From: Candidatus Saccharimonadota bacterium
Lineage (GTDB): Bacteria; Patescibacteriota; Saccharimonadia; Saccharimonadales; Saccharimonadaceae
Length of the DNA: 48,498 bases
Reading direction: 5' to 3'
Assembly: GCA_017561835.1 (NCBI GenBank)
Contig: JAFZBJ010000025.1
Location: 1 to 48,498, forward strand
Below the pieces are notes generated by a model. It saw nothing but the letters and a program-made list of their open reading frames with translations. It searched no databases and was not told the DNA's origin. The position numbers were made by a program, and so were the translations under genes. Positions within the stretch are counted from its first letter, which is position 1; the number at the start of each line of letters is the position of its first letter. Below, piece after piece: positions 1-10,821 of the stretch.

Positions 1-303
1 AAAGGCTTGAATAAGTAGAAAATCTGCATCTCTTGAATTGCCATCCATTGCGGACTTAAATTTATTAAATAGCATTTGGTCTAATACGGTTTTGTCTGTA
101 TCTTTAATTTTTTTAAGACTATTAAACTCTGCCATAGTCATCTTAAATATGTCAATTATGGCGGCTTTACCATGTTCTTTGTAACGCCAATAACCACCAC
201 TAGCAATATTCTTTGGGTTCTTATCAAAGCCATTAGTGGGCTTATTACCTTTAACAAATCTACCACGCTTATCTCGTTTTACCGTTTGGTCTGTATTGGG
301 CAT
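1..303 (-). CDS. Phage-type protein with DUF5681-like N-terminus, cut by window edge
   Basis: The minus-strand reading frame is open from ATG at 303 to base 1, giving 101 residues with no stop, so the C-terminus lies outside the window. It begins MPNTDQTVKRDKRGRFVKGN and continues with a PTNGFDKNPKN segment. A basic 'GRFVKGN..nPkn' opening is typical of DUF5681-like small proteins encoded next to phage terminase genes; that link is by resemblance only. An AGAAGG Shine-Dalgarno lies about 8 bases before the ATG. The start overlaps the stop of a small upstream ORF in a TAATG junction, so translation is probably coupled. It may mark the edge of a prophage or remnant. Function not established. 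Confidence 0.6.
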   Translation of the reverse strand, partial: MPNTDQTVKRDKRGRFVKGNKPTNGFDKNPKNIASGGYWRYKEHGKAAIIDIFKMTMAEFNSLKKIKDTDKTVLDQMLFNKFKSAMDGNSRDADFLLIQAF

Positions 304-398
304 TATGAGCCTTCTTTCTGTTTTATAGAGTTTCCCACAGGGCCTTGCTTTGGGATAGCTGGCCCTGATGGAAAACTCTTTGGGTTGCTAATACACAT
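303..398 (-). CDS. Small ORF coupled to the DUF5681-like gene
   Basis: This 31-residue ORF (MCISNPKSFPSGPAIPKQG...) starts at ATG 398, preceded by GGGAG at a good distance, and ends in a TAA that overlaps the next gene's ATG (TAATG). It is Pro/Gly/Lys-rich with no recognisable domain. The DNA also folds: arms at 327-344 and 361-379 are imperfect inverted repeats, so the ORF could be a leader or attenuator for the phage-like gene. Coding status rests on the ribosome site and the overlap only. Confidence 0.35.
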   Translation of the reverse strand: MCISNPKSFPSGPAIPKQGPVGNSIKQKEGS

Positions 399-540
399 TA
401 ATAACTCCCTGTTCTACTAACGCTAGGGATATAGCTTGTAGGATATAAAACCGTAGCTATACCCTTAATACGATAGAAGTCCGATACGAAGTAGTTCCAA
501 TTCGTATAGACAAGGTTCACCAAGTTTCGAAAAAACAAAA

Positions 541-560
541 GAAGCCGCGAGGCTTATTTT
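541..560. terminator. Small hairpin terminator
   Basis: The stem AAGCC/GGCTT has a GCGA loop on the plus strand. It is followed by ATTTTTG on the plus strand and CTTTTGTTTTTT on the minus strand. The minus reading fits a stop for transcripts running leftward past 661. Confidence 0.4.
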
Positions 561-578
561 TGTTGTTGAGAAACGCCG

Positions 579-659
579 GTGATCTGTAGCGTGCGAAGCA
601 CGCGTCGATCACTAAAGGAGTTCGCCCGCCGAAGGCGGATAGCGAGCGTCCTCTCCTTT
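579..659. repeat. Two adjacent palindromes with C-GAA-G tips
   Basis: The first palindrome has an outer stem GTGATC/GATCAC (579-584, 607-612) and an inner stem GCGTGC/GCACGC (589-594, 598-603) closed by GAA. The second has an outer stem AAAGGAG/CTCCTTT (614-620, 653-659) and an inner stem CCGCC/GGCGG (626-630, 634-638), again closed by GAA. The same tip recurs in the tRNA-linked repeats near 10.7 kb, 30.4 kb and 36.2 kb. Confidence 0.7.
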
Positions 660-660
660 T

Positions 661-690
661 GCAAGAAAAAGCCCCGCATTTCGCGGGGCT
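661..690 (-). terminator. Intrinsic terminator after the 695-997 gene
   Basis: The stem AGCCCCGC/GCGGGGCT (670-677, 683-690) is followed on the minus strand by TTTTTC. It lies five bases beyond the gene's stop. Confidence 0.85.
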
Positions 691-694
691 AAAT

Positions 695-997
695 CTATAT
701 TCCGTAGTATACCAGCGTGACGACGTTGACATACTCGGTTTCATACCGGACTACTCTGTAACTGCCGATGACGTGGTCGTGCTCCGTGTAGACCAATTTG
801 GTCCCAGATTCGAAGCGGAGTTCACCATCGGGAGCGTCAAGTTTCCACAGGCTCATGTTTTCGACATCGCTAGTCATCTCGTCGATAACTTTGCAATTCT
901 CCATCTGTGAGTCTTTTGCGAGCTTCAGCCCGTTGCGCTCGGCAAGCCGGGGAACCTCACAAGGATACAAGTTTCTGCAGTTAAGGTACGCTGTCAA
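695..997 (-). CDS. Hypothetical 100-residue protein, TTG start
   Basis: I do not recognise this protein (TTG-initiated, starting MTAYLNCRNLYPCEVPRLAE). It has no signal peptide or membrane segment and is mixed-charge and soluble-looking. The start is set by a near-perfect Shine-Dalgarno, GGGAGGTGAT, with 9 bases between GGAGG and TTG. A stop lies just upstream in frame, and the ATG inside the Shine-Dalgarno leads to a stop after seven codons, so TTG 997 is preferred. It follows the 1017-1469 gene with a 19-base gap and probably shares its promoter; a strong terminator follows. Both are short accessory genes with strong ribosome sites, unlike most genes here. Confidence 0.65.
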   Translation of the reverse strand: MTAYLNCRNLYPCEVPRLAERNGLKLAKDSQMENCKVIDEMTSDVENMSLWKLDAPDGELRFESGTKLVYTEHDHVIGSYRVVRYETEYVNVVTLVYYGI

Positions 998-1016
998 GGT
1001 GCATCACCTCCCTCTT

Positions 1017-1469
1017 TTAATCTTCCTCCTGCGGGCGCTTTTTGCGCCACTTCTTGCTAGAGGACTTAGGGTTGGAATTGTGCTTCGCCTTTGCCTTTTT
1101 GTGGCTGATCGGGCGAATGTGGGTTGGGTCGATCTTGACATGACCGACCGCCCTTTTGTCTTTGCGAGTGTCATACTCCGTGAACGTCATGTGGCGTTTC
1201 GGCCACGGCTTGCCCATTTCGTGGAACACTCCTTCGACGTTAATCACGGCCGTCCCTTCAGGGTCAACAATCTTCTTGTTAGCGGCTTTAACGCCGGTAA
1301 CGTGACCAATGTAGGTCACTTTCTCACCCTTAGAAGAAATGAGAGTAAAACTTACTTCATCTCTGGCGCCAGTGGCGAGAACTTTTGCTTTACCAATGCC
1401 GATGGTCTTGTGTAAAGATTCCATCACAGCTTTGGAACTCGGTCCCTTCAGTATTCGAAGTTCTTCCAT
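1017..1469 (-). CDS. Hypothetical basic protein with Lys/Arg-rich tail
   Basis: This 150-residue protein starts MEELRILKGPSSKAVMESLH and ends in a very basic stretch (KKWRKKRPQEED) after several His/Lys-rich segments, suggesting a nucleic-acid-binding tail (inference). I recognise no family. The frame is open to 1544, but ATG 1469 is chosen because AAGGAGGT sits ten bases upstream and the promoter -10 lies at 1516-1521, downstream of the longer start. It is first in a two-gene unit with 695-997. The start of the plus-strand TRIC-like gene is divergent, and their promoters lie within 60 bases of each other. Confidence 0.7.
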   Translation of the reverse strand: MEELRILKGPSSKAVMESLHKTIGIGKAKVLATGARDEVSFTLISSKGEKVTYIGHVTGVKAANKKIVDPEGTAVINVEGVFHEMGKPWPKRHMTFTEYDTRKDKRAVGHVKIDPTHIRPISHKKAKAKHNSNPKSSSKKWRKKRPQEED

Positions 1470-1515
1470 ATTTTTATGTACCTCCTTCTTTCGAAAATGC
1501 AGGGCCTGTTCTTTA

Positions 1516-1544
1516 ATTATATCACACTTATGCTTAGAAGTCAA
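1516..1544 (-). promoter_or_regulatory. Sigma-70-type promoter for 1017-1469
   Basis: TTGACT (1539-1544), a 17-base spacer and TATAAT (1516-1521), with TG upstream of the -10 (TGATATAAT). The leader is about 40 bases long and carries AAGGAGGT. Confidence 0.85.
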
Positions 1545-1567
1545 GAATTTAAGAGAGTGACAAGATG

Positions 1568-1582
1568 TGCTATTCTTAGGTT
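1568..1582 (+). promoter_or_regulatory. Extended -10, predicted leaderless start of the TRIC-like gene
   Basis: TGC-TATTCT (1568-1576) ends six bases before ATG 1583. No Shine-Dalgarno fits in between. Confidence 0.55.
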
Positions 1583-5260
<3,678 letters not shown>

Positions 5261-5280
<20 letters not shown>

Positions 5281-6139
5281 GTTCGAGCCTTTCGATGCGT
5301 TTTTCAATTGGTGGGTGGGTGCTGAACAAATTGCTTAGGAAACCTTTGCGCAAAGGATTATTGATATACATTTGCGCCATGGCAGAGTTTTGGCTCTTCA
5401 TTGGTTGCGAATGTGATTGTAATTTTTTAAGAGCATTAATCATACCTTCTGGGTAACGGGTAATATTAACCGCGGAAGCATCGGCCAAATATTCACGCTG
5501 GCGAGAAACGGCCATTTGGGCCATGGCGGCAAAAATTGGCGCGAGAATTGCAGTGACAATCATAAGAATGGCACCTACTGGGCTGCGCTCTTCATTGCGG
5601 CGGCGGCTACCATAAAATAGGAAGCGCGAAGAGATATCAGCGAGTAAACCAACCCCACAAACCAAACCAAACACGATGGTAGAAACGCGAATGTCGTAGT
5701 TTTTGACGTGCGACATTTCATGCGCCATCACGGCAGTGAGCTCATTGTCGTCCATAATGTCGAGAAGACCAGTCGTGGCGGCCACGATGGCAGTTTTTGG
5801 ATTGCGACCAGTCGCAAAAGCGTTTGGCGCAGAATCATTAACGATGTAGACTTTCGGCATCGGCAAGCCGGTGGTAATACTCAAATTTTCTACGGCATTA
5901 TAGAGACGCGGGCAATCCTTTTTTTCAATTTCTTTAGCGCCAGCCATGGCAGTAGCTAGAGAACTTGAAAGAAAATACTGCAAAACCGCGTAACCAATGG
6001 AAATTAGGAGCGTCCAAAGGGCGATCGTCCAATCTCTAAAATACCAAGCAAAGAAACAAGAAATCGCCGCAATGAAAGCAACAAAACCAACCATTAAATA
6101 GACGGTCTTTCGTTTGTTTGCGGCGATTTGCTTGTACAT
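5261..6139 (-). CDS. htpX: HtpX-type M48 membrane metalloprotease
   Basis: The 292-residue protein has two N-terminal transmembrane segments (about 13-33 and 38-60), the zinc motif HEMSH (140-144) and the downstream zinc ligand region REYLADASA. Further hydrophobic segments lie between motif and ligand. The organisation and length match HtpX, which degrades misfolded membrane proteins from the cytoplasmic side. AAGGAGCAAA precedes the ATG. It lies eight bases after lemA, a pairing common in bacteria, and shares its promoter. Confidence 0.95.
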
Positions 6140-6147
6140 TTTGCTCC

Positions 6148-6717
6148 TTAGAATTTGATGTCTGGAGCTTTTTCGATGCGATCGAACTCTTTTTCGTCTA
6201 CGTTGTAGTATTCGCGTACTTTGAAGCTGTGGAAAAGAATGTTGAATGGGAAGATTTTGATCTTGGTGTTGAGATCTTTGGCGCCAGCGTTGTAGAAGCG
6301 GCGAGAAGCACCAACCTTATCCTCGGTGTCGCGGATTTCGCTCATGAGGGATTGGAAGTTCTTATCGGCTTTGAGTTCTGGGTAGTTCTCGGCGATAGCC
6401 ATGATGCGGGAGAGAGTACCGAGCATTGAGCGATCGGCTTCAGCCACGCTTTGGACGGTGCGAGCACCCATCATCTTGGAACGAGACTCAGCGAGATTTT
6501 CAAAAATCTCTTTCTCGTGTTTGGCATAACCTTTGACGGTTTCGGCAAGGTTTGGCAACATGTCGGCGCGGCGTTTGAGTTGGACGGTGATATCAGACCA
6601 AGCTTCTTCGACGCGTTCGTTAAGTTTAACTAAGCTATTGTACATACCTGCGATAATGACGGCGAAAAGTAGGATCGCGCCTAATACTATCAACAGGACA
6701 ATTAGCCATACTGGCAT
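6148..6717 (-). CDS. lemA: LemA family protein
   Basis: The 189-residue protein has an N-terminal transmembrane anchor (residues 3-25) and then the all-helical LemA domain: YNSLVKLNERVEEAWSDI, RRADMLPNLAETVKGYAKHE, and a C-terminal NPAxxF-like segment here replaced by FPFNILFHSFKVREYYNVDE. Length is typical. Its molecular role is not well defined in any species. It leads the lemA-htpX operon, supporting an envelope quality-control role (inference). AAGGAGAAA precedes ATG 6717, and a good promoter lies at 6745-6773. Confidence 0.93.
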   Translation of the reverse strand: MPVWLIVLLIVLGAILLFAVIIAGMYNSLVKLNERVEEAWSDITVQLKRRADMLPNLAETVKGYAKHEKEIFENLAESRSKMMGARTVQSVAEADRSMLGTLSRIMAIAENYPELKADKNFQSLMSEIRDTEDKVGASRRFYNAGAKDLNTKIKIFPFNILFHSFKVREYYNVDEKEFDRIEKAPDIKF

Positions 6718-6744
6718 TTTGATTTCTCCTTATTTATACTAATA

Positions 6745-6773
6745 ATTATACGCTATTTTTAGCACAAGTTCAA
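6745..6773 (-). promoter_or_regulatory. Promoter of the lemA-htpX run
   Basis: TTGAAC (6768-6773), 17-base spacer, TATAAT (6745-6750). The transcript would have a leader of about 20 bases with AAGGAG. Confidence 0.8.
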
Positions 6774-6784
6774 CTTTAATGACC

Positions 6785-6816
6785 ATGAAAAACCGGCCCC
6801 AAAGGGCCGGCTGGTT
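6785..6816 (-). terminator. Intrinsic terminator after the 6817-7350 gene
   Basis: Stem CCGGCCC/GGGCCGG (6793-6799, 6804-6810), loop CAAA, then TTTTTC on the minus strand directly beyond the stop codon. Confidence 0.85.
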
Positions 6817-7350
6817 TTAGGATTTTAACAGGTTACAAATATAATTTTCAAAACATTGTTCTCTGTCGGATTCGGGCGGATTTTCAACGAACCGCTTAAC
6901 TTCTGTAATGGCATGATCCGCGTCGCTGTCTTTTCGATAAAAATACGCAAATAACAACATGATTCGCATGCCAAGGTTAAACTGCCTAGCGTCATTATCC
7001 TCCACGAATATGTCGTTGGCGCGCATTAACACTTTACCATTGGCTATGCTTTCTTCCATTGCTTCTTTTCTCGGATCATCCTTACGTATGTGCGAGCAAT
7101 TTATTCGCTCGGCGTTGATATAACGTAATATGTCAAGAGATGCGAGCAGGTCTGACGCTTCTTGGATGCTGAAAGCATCATAATAAACATACTCGCGGCC
7201 ATAATAACAATGACGTTCTCTTCGAATTAACACCTTCTCGAGTTGTTCAATTCTAACTTTGCCGCTTTTGAGGTCGGACATTAGCTGCTGAGCATAACTA
7301 AATAGCTCATCGTACGCTGCGTTGTTTTGTATGGGTGAATTCTGGCCCAA
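6817..7350 (-). CDS. Hypothetical 177-residue soluble protein, TTG start
   Basis: I do not recognise this protein. It is acidic to neutral and predicted mostly helical, with an N-terminal heptad-like stretch (YDELFSYAQQLMSDLKSGKV) and a C-terminal RFVENPPESDREQCF segment; it has no signal or membrane segment. TTG 7350 is chosen because AAGGAAGGTGG lies just upstream and no ATG is near. It is a single-gene unit with a consensus promoter at 7398-7426 and its own terminator, an expression style shared with the other small orphan genes at 1017, 14104 and 35087. Confidence 0.65.
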   Translation of the reverse strand: MGQNSPIQNNAAYDELFSYAQQLMSDLKSGKVRIEQLEKVLIRRERHCYYGREYVYYDAFSIQEASDLLASLDILRYINAERINCSHIRKDDPRKEAMEESIANGKVLMRANDIFVEDNDARQFNLGMRIMLLFAYFYRKDSDADHAITEVKRFVENPPESDREQCFENYICNLLKS

Positions 7351-7397
7351 TAAAAACCACCTTCCTTTCTAAAAATGTACTCCCTAAAACCATTCAT

Positions 7398-7426
7398 ATA
7401 ATATCATATTTTCCAAGATTAGTCAA
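7398..7426 (-). promoter_or_regulatory. Promoter of the 6817-7350 gene
   Basis: TTGACT (7421-7426), 17-base spacer, TATTAT (7398-7403) with an upstream TG (TGATATTAT). Confidence 0.8.
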
Positions 7427-7440
7427 AGGCGCGAAAGCCA

Positions 7441-7465
7441 ACAAAAAAGCCCCTATTGGGCGATA
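7441..7465 (-). terminator. Terminator of tRNA-Gly
   Basis: On the minus strand GCCC-AATA-GGGGC is followed by TTTTTTG, seven bases after the tRNA's CCA end. Confidence 0.65.
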
Positions 7466-7471
7466 CAAAAA

Positions 7472-7548
7472 TGGTGCGAATGAAGAGACTCTAACTCTCG
7501 ACCTCTTCCTTGGCAAGGAAGCGCTCTAAACAACTGAGCTACATTCGC
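7472..7548 (-). tRNA. tRNA-Gly(GCC)
   Basis: The full cloverleaf has acceptor GCGAATG/CATTCGC, D stem GCTC/GAGC, anticodon stem CTTCC/GGAAG with loop TTGCCAA (anticodon GCC), T stem GAGAG/CTCTT, and an encoded CCA. The D loop reads AGTTGTTTA, so the usual G19 is U. The T loop reads TTAGAGT, so the usual C56 is A. The two changes together would keep a Watson-Crick 19-56 pair. Confidence 0.95.
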
Positions 7549-7558
7549 ATGTGGTCTT

Positions 7559-7588
7559 ATTATATCATAGTTTTCGGTTTTTGGGCAA
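7559..7588 (-). promoter_or_regulatory. Promoter of tRNA-Gly
   Basis: TTGCCC (7583-7588), 18-base spacer, TATAAT (7559-7564) with an upstream TG. Confidence 0.65.
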
Positions 7589-7665
7589 AAATCTTTGTCG
7601 CCTCTAGACAGATTAGCATAAGTGTGATACAGTTAAAGAGTAAAAGCTAAAAAACAAACACGAAA

Positions 7666-8646
7666 ATGGACATTGTTCTGCAAATTCTGATACTCGTCGT
7701 GGGGTTTATCCTCCTTATTAAAGGGGCAGACATTTTGATTTCGGGTGCATCGTCGATTGCGGCAAATTTTAAAGTGTCCAAAATGTTGATTGGTCTTACA
7801 ATTATCGCCTTCGGAACTAGCGCGCCAGAGCTCGCAATCTCGATCAGTTCCCTTGCCTCTGGCAGTACCGACATGTTGATTGGTAACGTAGTCGGTAGCA
7901 ACATCATGAATATTCTACTTCTGATCGGCATCGGCGCGATTATTTGCCCGATTGTGGTTAAAAAGAACACCGTTATTAAAGAAATTCCGATTTTACTTTT
8001 GATTTCAACCGGGCTTGCGGTGCTATTCCTTGATACCTCGCTGAGCAATGCCATTATTAACCAAATTTCTCGCGCAGATGCTTTGATTTGTTTCCTATTC
8101 TTTAGTATTTTCCTCTATTATTTGATTGCTCTGGCACGACAAAACCGCGACGCCAAGGCCAAAAAACCAGAAAAACCACAGTATAAACTCGGTAAATCTT
8201 TCCTTCTCACTTTGCTTGGCCTTGCCGGAATCATTGGCGGCAGCCAGCTCGTGGTAAACGGTGCGACTTCCATCGCGACTAGCGTCGGAATTTCGGAACG
8301 TTTGATTTCGCTTACCGTGGTGGCGCTCGGCACATCGCTTCCTGAGCTCGTGACCACAATCACGGCGGCCCGCCGCAAAGAAACCGACCTCATCGTCGGC
8401 AACATTATCGGTAGCAACATCTTTAATATCTGTGTGGTGCTCAGTGTGCCAGTAATCATGTTCGGCGCCGTCACACCAGGCAGCTTCCAGTTAATTGACC
8501 TTGTTATGATGGTTGGCTCCGCAGCCCTACTCTTTATCATGACGCGCAAGGACCGCAAAATTTCACGCCTTGAGGGCACTTTGATGCTGTTGACCTTTGC
8601 TATTTATTATGGGTTCATCATATTCCAGGGGGTGACGGGCGCATGA
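7666..8646 (+). CDS. Calcium/sodium antiporter (CaCA family, YrbG type)
   Basis: The 326-residue, ten-helix membrane protein carries both alpha repeats of the CaCA superfamily: GTSAPELA with GNVVGSNI in the first half, and GTSLPELVT with GNIIGSNIFN in the second. The acidic residues in these motifs bind the cations. The two halves are inverted copies joined by a Lys-rich cytoplasmic loop (about residues 158-178). It probably extrudes calcium in exchange for sodium across the cytoplasmic membrane. No clear Shine-Dalgarno precedes ATG 7666. The next gene starts within its stop (ATGA), so the two transporters are translationally coupled. Confidence 0.93.
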   Translation: MDIVLQILILVVGFILLIKGADILISGASSIAANFKVSKMLIGLTIIAFGTSAPELAISISSLASGSTDMLIGNVVGSNIMNILLLIGIGAIICPIVVKKNTVIKEIPILLLISTGLAVLFLDTSLSNAIINQISRADALICFLFFSIFLYYLIALARQNRDAKAKKPEKPQYKLGKSFLLTLLGLAGIIGGSQLVVNGATSIATSVGISERLISLTVVALGTSLPELVTTITAARRKETDLIVGNIIGSNIFNICVVLSVPVIMFGAVTPGSFQLIDLVMMVGSAALLFIMTRKDRKISRLEGTLMLLTFAIYYGFIIFQGVTGA

Positions 8647-9569
8647 TTTGGTTGATTTTAACTTGTATCGCTACGGTGCTTTCGGCATTTTATGGCTTTA
8701 TTGATAACTTTATTACGGATACGATTTTTAAAGGCCGCCATGCGCAGGCGCAAAAAGTTTTCTTTGGTGGTGCCTATCTTTTGACAGCGCTTCTAATTTT
8801 CTTGCTGTTTGAAGTGCAGGCTACGCCGGTTTTGGTTGCAGTTTTACTTGTAGTGTCTGGCCTCATCGCTTCGCTTGCGACTATTCCGTATTATTTGGCA
8901 CTAAGTAAAGACGATACGACCAACGTAACTTTGCTCGAGCAATTTTCGCCGCTTTTCTATTTGATTTTTGGCCGATTTATTTTGGGTGAACACATTGGCG
9001 GTGCGCAGCTTGCGGCGTTTTTGGTCGTATTGTCTGCTCCGCTACTCATCATTTTGTCTTCCAAAAGGCGCAGCAAAGGCAACCTCATTAAAACCGCCGG
9101 GTTTGTATTGGTGCAGGTAACCGTGGGCGCTTTTGCACACACGCTCTCGACCAAATTTGGCGCCGGCGTTTCACCAGAAACCATGCTTTTCTATCTGTTT
9201 ATTGGTAAAGGTATCGGCGACATTGTGGCCGTGGTGGCGGTGAAAAAATGGCGCCAGCGCTGGCTACATGTGTGGCGCAAAAATCATACCAGCCCAAAGT
9301 TTTGGCTAACCATGGTAATTGACCACTTGCTTTATGTTGGCCACGACGCTTGCTATTTCACGGCTCTCATTTTGGCACCATCCATCGCTCTGGCGCCGGC
9401 AATTATTAAAACAGCAAAACCAATTATCGTGTTTATCTTTGGCGTGATTTTCTCGATTTTGTGGCCGAATTTTGGACGCGAAAAAATCAACCGCCGCGCC
9501 GTGTCGATTCGTTTGATTGCCACTACCCTCGCCGCCGTGGGCGTGGTTTTGATGCAGGTTTTGAAATAG
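8643..9569 (+). CDS. EamA/DMT-type membrane transporter
   Basis: The 308-residue protein has about ten transmembrane helices in two halves with EamA-like spacing. A motif near residues 93-120 (LLEQFSPLFYLIFGRFILGE) matches the conserved end of the first EamA domain, and the second half has the matching PAIIKTAKPIIVFIFGVIF. The substrate cannot be told from sequence; drug/metabolite transporters move small organic solutes. Its ATG overlaps the preceding antiporter stop by four bases. It converges on the YgjV-type gene, with a 47-base overlap at the 3' ends. Confidence 0.8.
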   Translation: MIWLILTCIATVLSAFYGFIDNFITDTIFKGRHAQAQKVFFGGAYLLTALLIFLLFEVQATPVLVAVLLVVSGLIASLATIPYYLALSKDDTTNVTLLEQFSPLFYLIFGRFILGEHIGGAQLAAFLVVLSAPLLIILSSKRRSKGNLIKTAGFVLVQVTVGAFAHTLSTKFGAGVSPETMLFYLFIGKGIGDIVAVVAVKKWRQRWLHVWRKNHTSPKFWLTMVIDHLLYVGHDACYFTALILAPSIALAPAIIKTAKPIIVFIFGVIFSILWPNFGREKINRRAVSIRLIATTLAAVGVVLMQVLK

Positions 9570-10074
9570 ATTTTCTTGCTGGTTTCTTAAGATTTTTGAA
9601 ACTAATTGATACAAAAACAATGTCGATGGCGCAAACCGCCATGCCAACATAGGCGCCCACCACGTAGTCGTAGATGATTTCGAGAGCACACACCACAATG
9701 ACGGCGATTTTGATCCAAAAAACGTTGCCAATGTAGAGCGCGGTGCTGTAAATTACGACAAACAGAATCGGCAGCATGGCGATCCAAGAGTCCACCGAGC
9801 CAAGGTTGATCGCTATCACGATGATGAAAAATACGAGCAACACTGCGAGCGGCGCGCGCTTTTTGTAACGATAAAAAATCACGTTACGAAGCACCGTGAT
9901 AAACGAGCTAATGGCGCCGGAAATTGCGCCGAGCAACAAATACTGCACACCGTTTAGCAGATTGTAAATCGCATTAAAAACTAGCATCGTTTTGCGGTTG
10001 CTGGAGCGGTCTGCGATAATCAAAAAAATCGCCGAAATAGCCCTCACGACCTGCGCAATGATAAGCGTTAGCAT
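9523..10074 (-). CDS. YgjV-family inner membrane protein (first of two)
   Basis: The 183-residue protein has five or six transmembrane helices and a basic C-terminal tail rich in Lys, Pro and Arg. It resembles the Imp-YgjV family of small membrane proteins of unknown function. The 13502-14023 gene encodes a second member with similar order of segments (IIAQV at the start, a basic linker, then paired helices). The frame extends upstream to 10167, but ATG 10074 (MLTLIIAQVV) is chosen because it lies six bases after an extended -10 box; the longer start would be upstream of that promoter. It is a single-gene, probably leaderless unit, divergent from the Nudix gene. Confidence 0.75.
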   Translation of the reverse strand: MLTLIIAQVVRAISAIFLIIADRSSNRKTMLVFNAIYNLLNGVQYLLLGAISGAISSFITVLRNVIFYRYKKRAPLAVLLVFFIIVIAINLGSVDSWIAMLPILFVVIYSTALYIGNVFWIKIAVIVVCALEIIYDYVVGAYVGMAVCAIDIVFVSISFKNLKKPARKSISKPASKPRPRRRG

Positions 10075-10113
10075 AATTACATTATAACACTTAAAAAATA
10101 GTATAATTAGGGT
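10075..10113. promoter_or_regulatory. Divergent pair of leaderless promoters
   Basis: On the minus strand TGT-TATAAT (10081-10089) ends six bases before ATG 10074. On the plus strand TATAAT (10102-10107) ends six bases before ATG 10114. Only 39 bases separate the two start codons, so the two -35 regions must overlap the opposite promoter. Confidence 0.7.
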
Positions 10114-10674
10114 ATGTACAAGAAGATGCGAGAATATTCCCACGAAGAATTTGTGAATTTGATTCAAAATTCGAGTGAAGAAGAAGTTTTGAATTTGAGC
10201 GCTAACTACGGCGGCTATCCGGTGCTTTTTCGGATGGCGCTGGACGAAAGAATTTCACACATTCCGTTTATTCAGACTGGTTCATCCGTAGTTGTGCGAA
10301 ACGAAAACGGTGAAATATTGTTGCAAAAACGCACCGACAACAGCGAATGGTGCTTGCCGGGTGGCTGCCAAGAGCTGGGTGAAGATTTGCGCGACACCGC
10401 CGTGCGCGAACTGTTTGAAGAAACCGGCATCAAGGTTTTGCCAGGCGACTTGAAGTTGATTGACGTGGTCTCCGGCCAAGGTCGCCGCCGCATTTATCCA
10501 AATGGTGATGTTTGTTACAATAATTCGAATTTGTATTTGGTTTTGGTTGATACAAAAGATTTGGATTTAAAAACCAATTCCGAAAGTTCCGAGCTCAAAT
10601 TCTTTAGCTTGAACAACTTGCCTGAGCCGCTTTGCGATGACGATTTAGTTGCTGCATACGCGAATTGGCTATAA
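10114..10674 (+). CDS. Nudix hydrolase
   Basis: The 186-residue protein has a complete Nudix box at residues 83-106 (GX5EX7REUXEEXGU: G..QELGEDLRDTAVRELFEETGI), giving the catalytic glutamates that bind the divalent metal. An N-terminal 50-residue helical extension precedes the core. The family hydrolyses nucleoside diphosphates linked to another group; the substrate here cannot be assigned, though the extension resembles ADP-ribose/NTP-type Nudix enzymes that carry a helper domain (inference). ATG 10114 lies six bases after TATAAT, so no Shine-Dalgarno is available. Confidence 0.92.
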   Translation: MYKKMREYSHEEFVNLIQNSSEEEVLNLSANYGGYPVLFRMALDERISHIPFIQTGSSVVVRNENGEILLQKRTDNSEWCLPGGCQELGEDLRDTAVRELFEETGIKVLPGDLKLIDVVSGQGRRRIYPNGDVCYNNSNLYLVLVDTKDLDLKTNSESSELKFFSLNNLPEPLCDDDLVAAYANWL

Positions 10675-10675
10675 A

Positions 10676-10821
10676 TGGAGGCGCCGTTGGCGAAGCCCGG
10701 TGACTGTTTTTCAGAGCGGAGGCACCGTTGGCGAAGCCCGTTGCCTACAAATTTTTTTGCAAAAAAAATTGGAGGCCCGTTGGCGAAGCCCGGTGCCGAA
10801 CATTTTTTGTGAAACAAAAAA
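10676..10821. repeat. Three palindromic copies of the tRNA-Cys 3' end
   Basis: Copies at 10676-10702, 10717-10745 and 10770-10796 each begin with GGAGGC.CCG, as the tRNA-Cys 3' end does on this strand (10822-10832), and continue TTGGCGAAGCCCGG/T so that the unit folds back on itself with a GGC-GAA-GCC tip. Next to the tRNA a perfect 10-base palindrome with a GAA centre (10801-10810, 10814-10823) overlaps the CCA end. No coding potential is seen. Confidence 0.8.

Larger units (their letters stand above)
399..694. other. Gene-free, hairpin-rich stretch
   Basis: I see no convincing gene here. It holds a small inverted repeat (arms 485-490 and 501-506), a GCGA-loop hairpin followed by T-rich tracts at 541-560, two palindromes with C-GAA-G tips (579-612 and 614-659), and the terminator at 661-690. 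It separates the phage-like unit from the chromosomal genes. Confidence 0.6.

Noticed and set aside
485-506. lox- or dif-like recombination site
   Set aside because: Only six or seven bases are inverted, the spacer does not match known sites, and no recombinase is nearby.
798-1415. Long plus-strand ORF opposite the 1017-1469 gene
   Set aside because: It is the antisense shadow of two minus-strand genes that have promoter, ribosome sites and a terminator. Its product is low-complexity and Arg/Phe/Leu-rich with no ribosome site.
10676-10821. CRISPR-like spaced repeats
   Set aside because: Only three copies of uneven length and spacing; they match the adjoining tRNA end and fold as palindromes. 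No cas genes are present.
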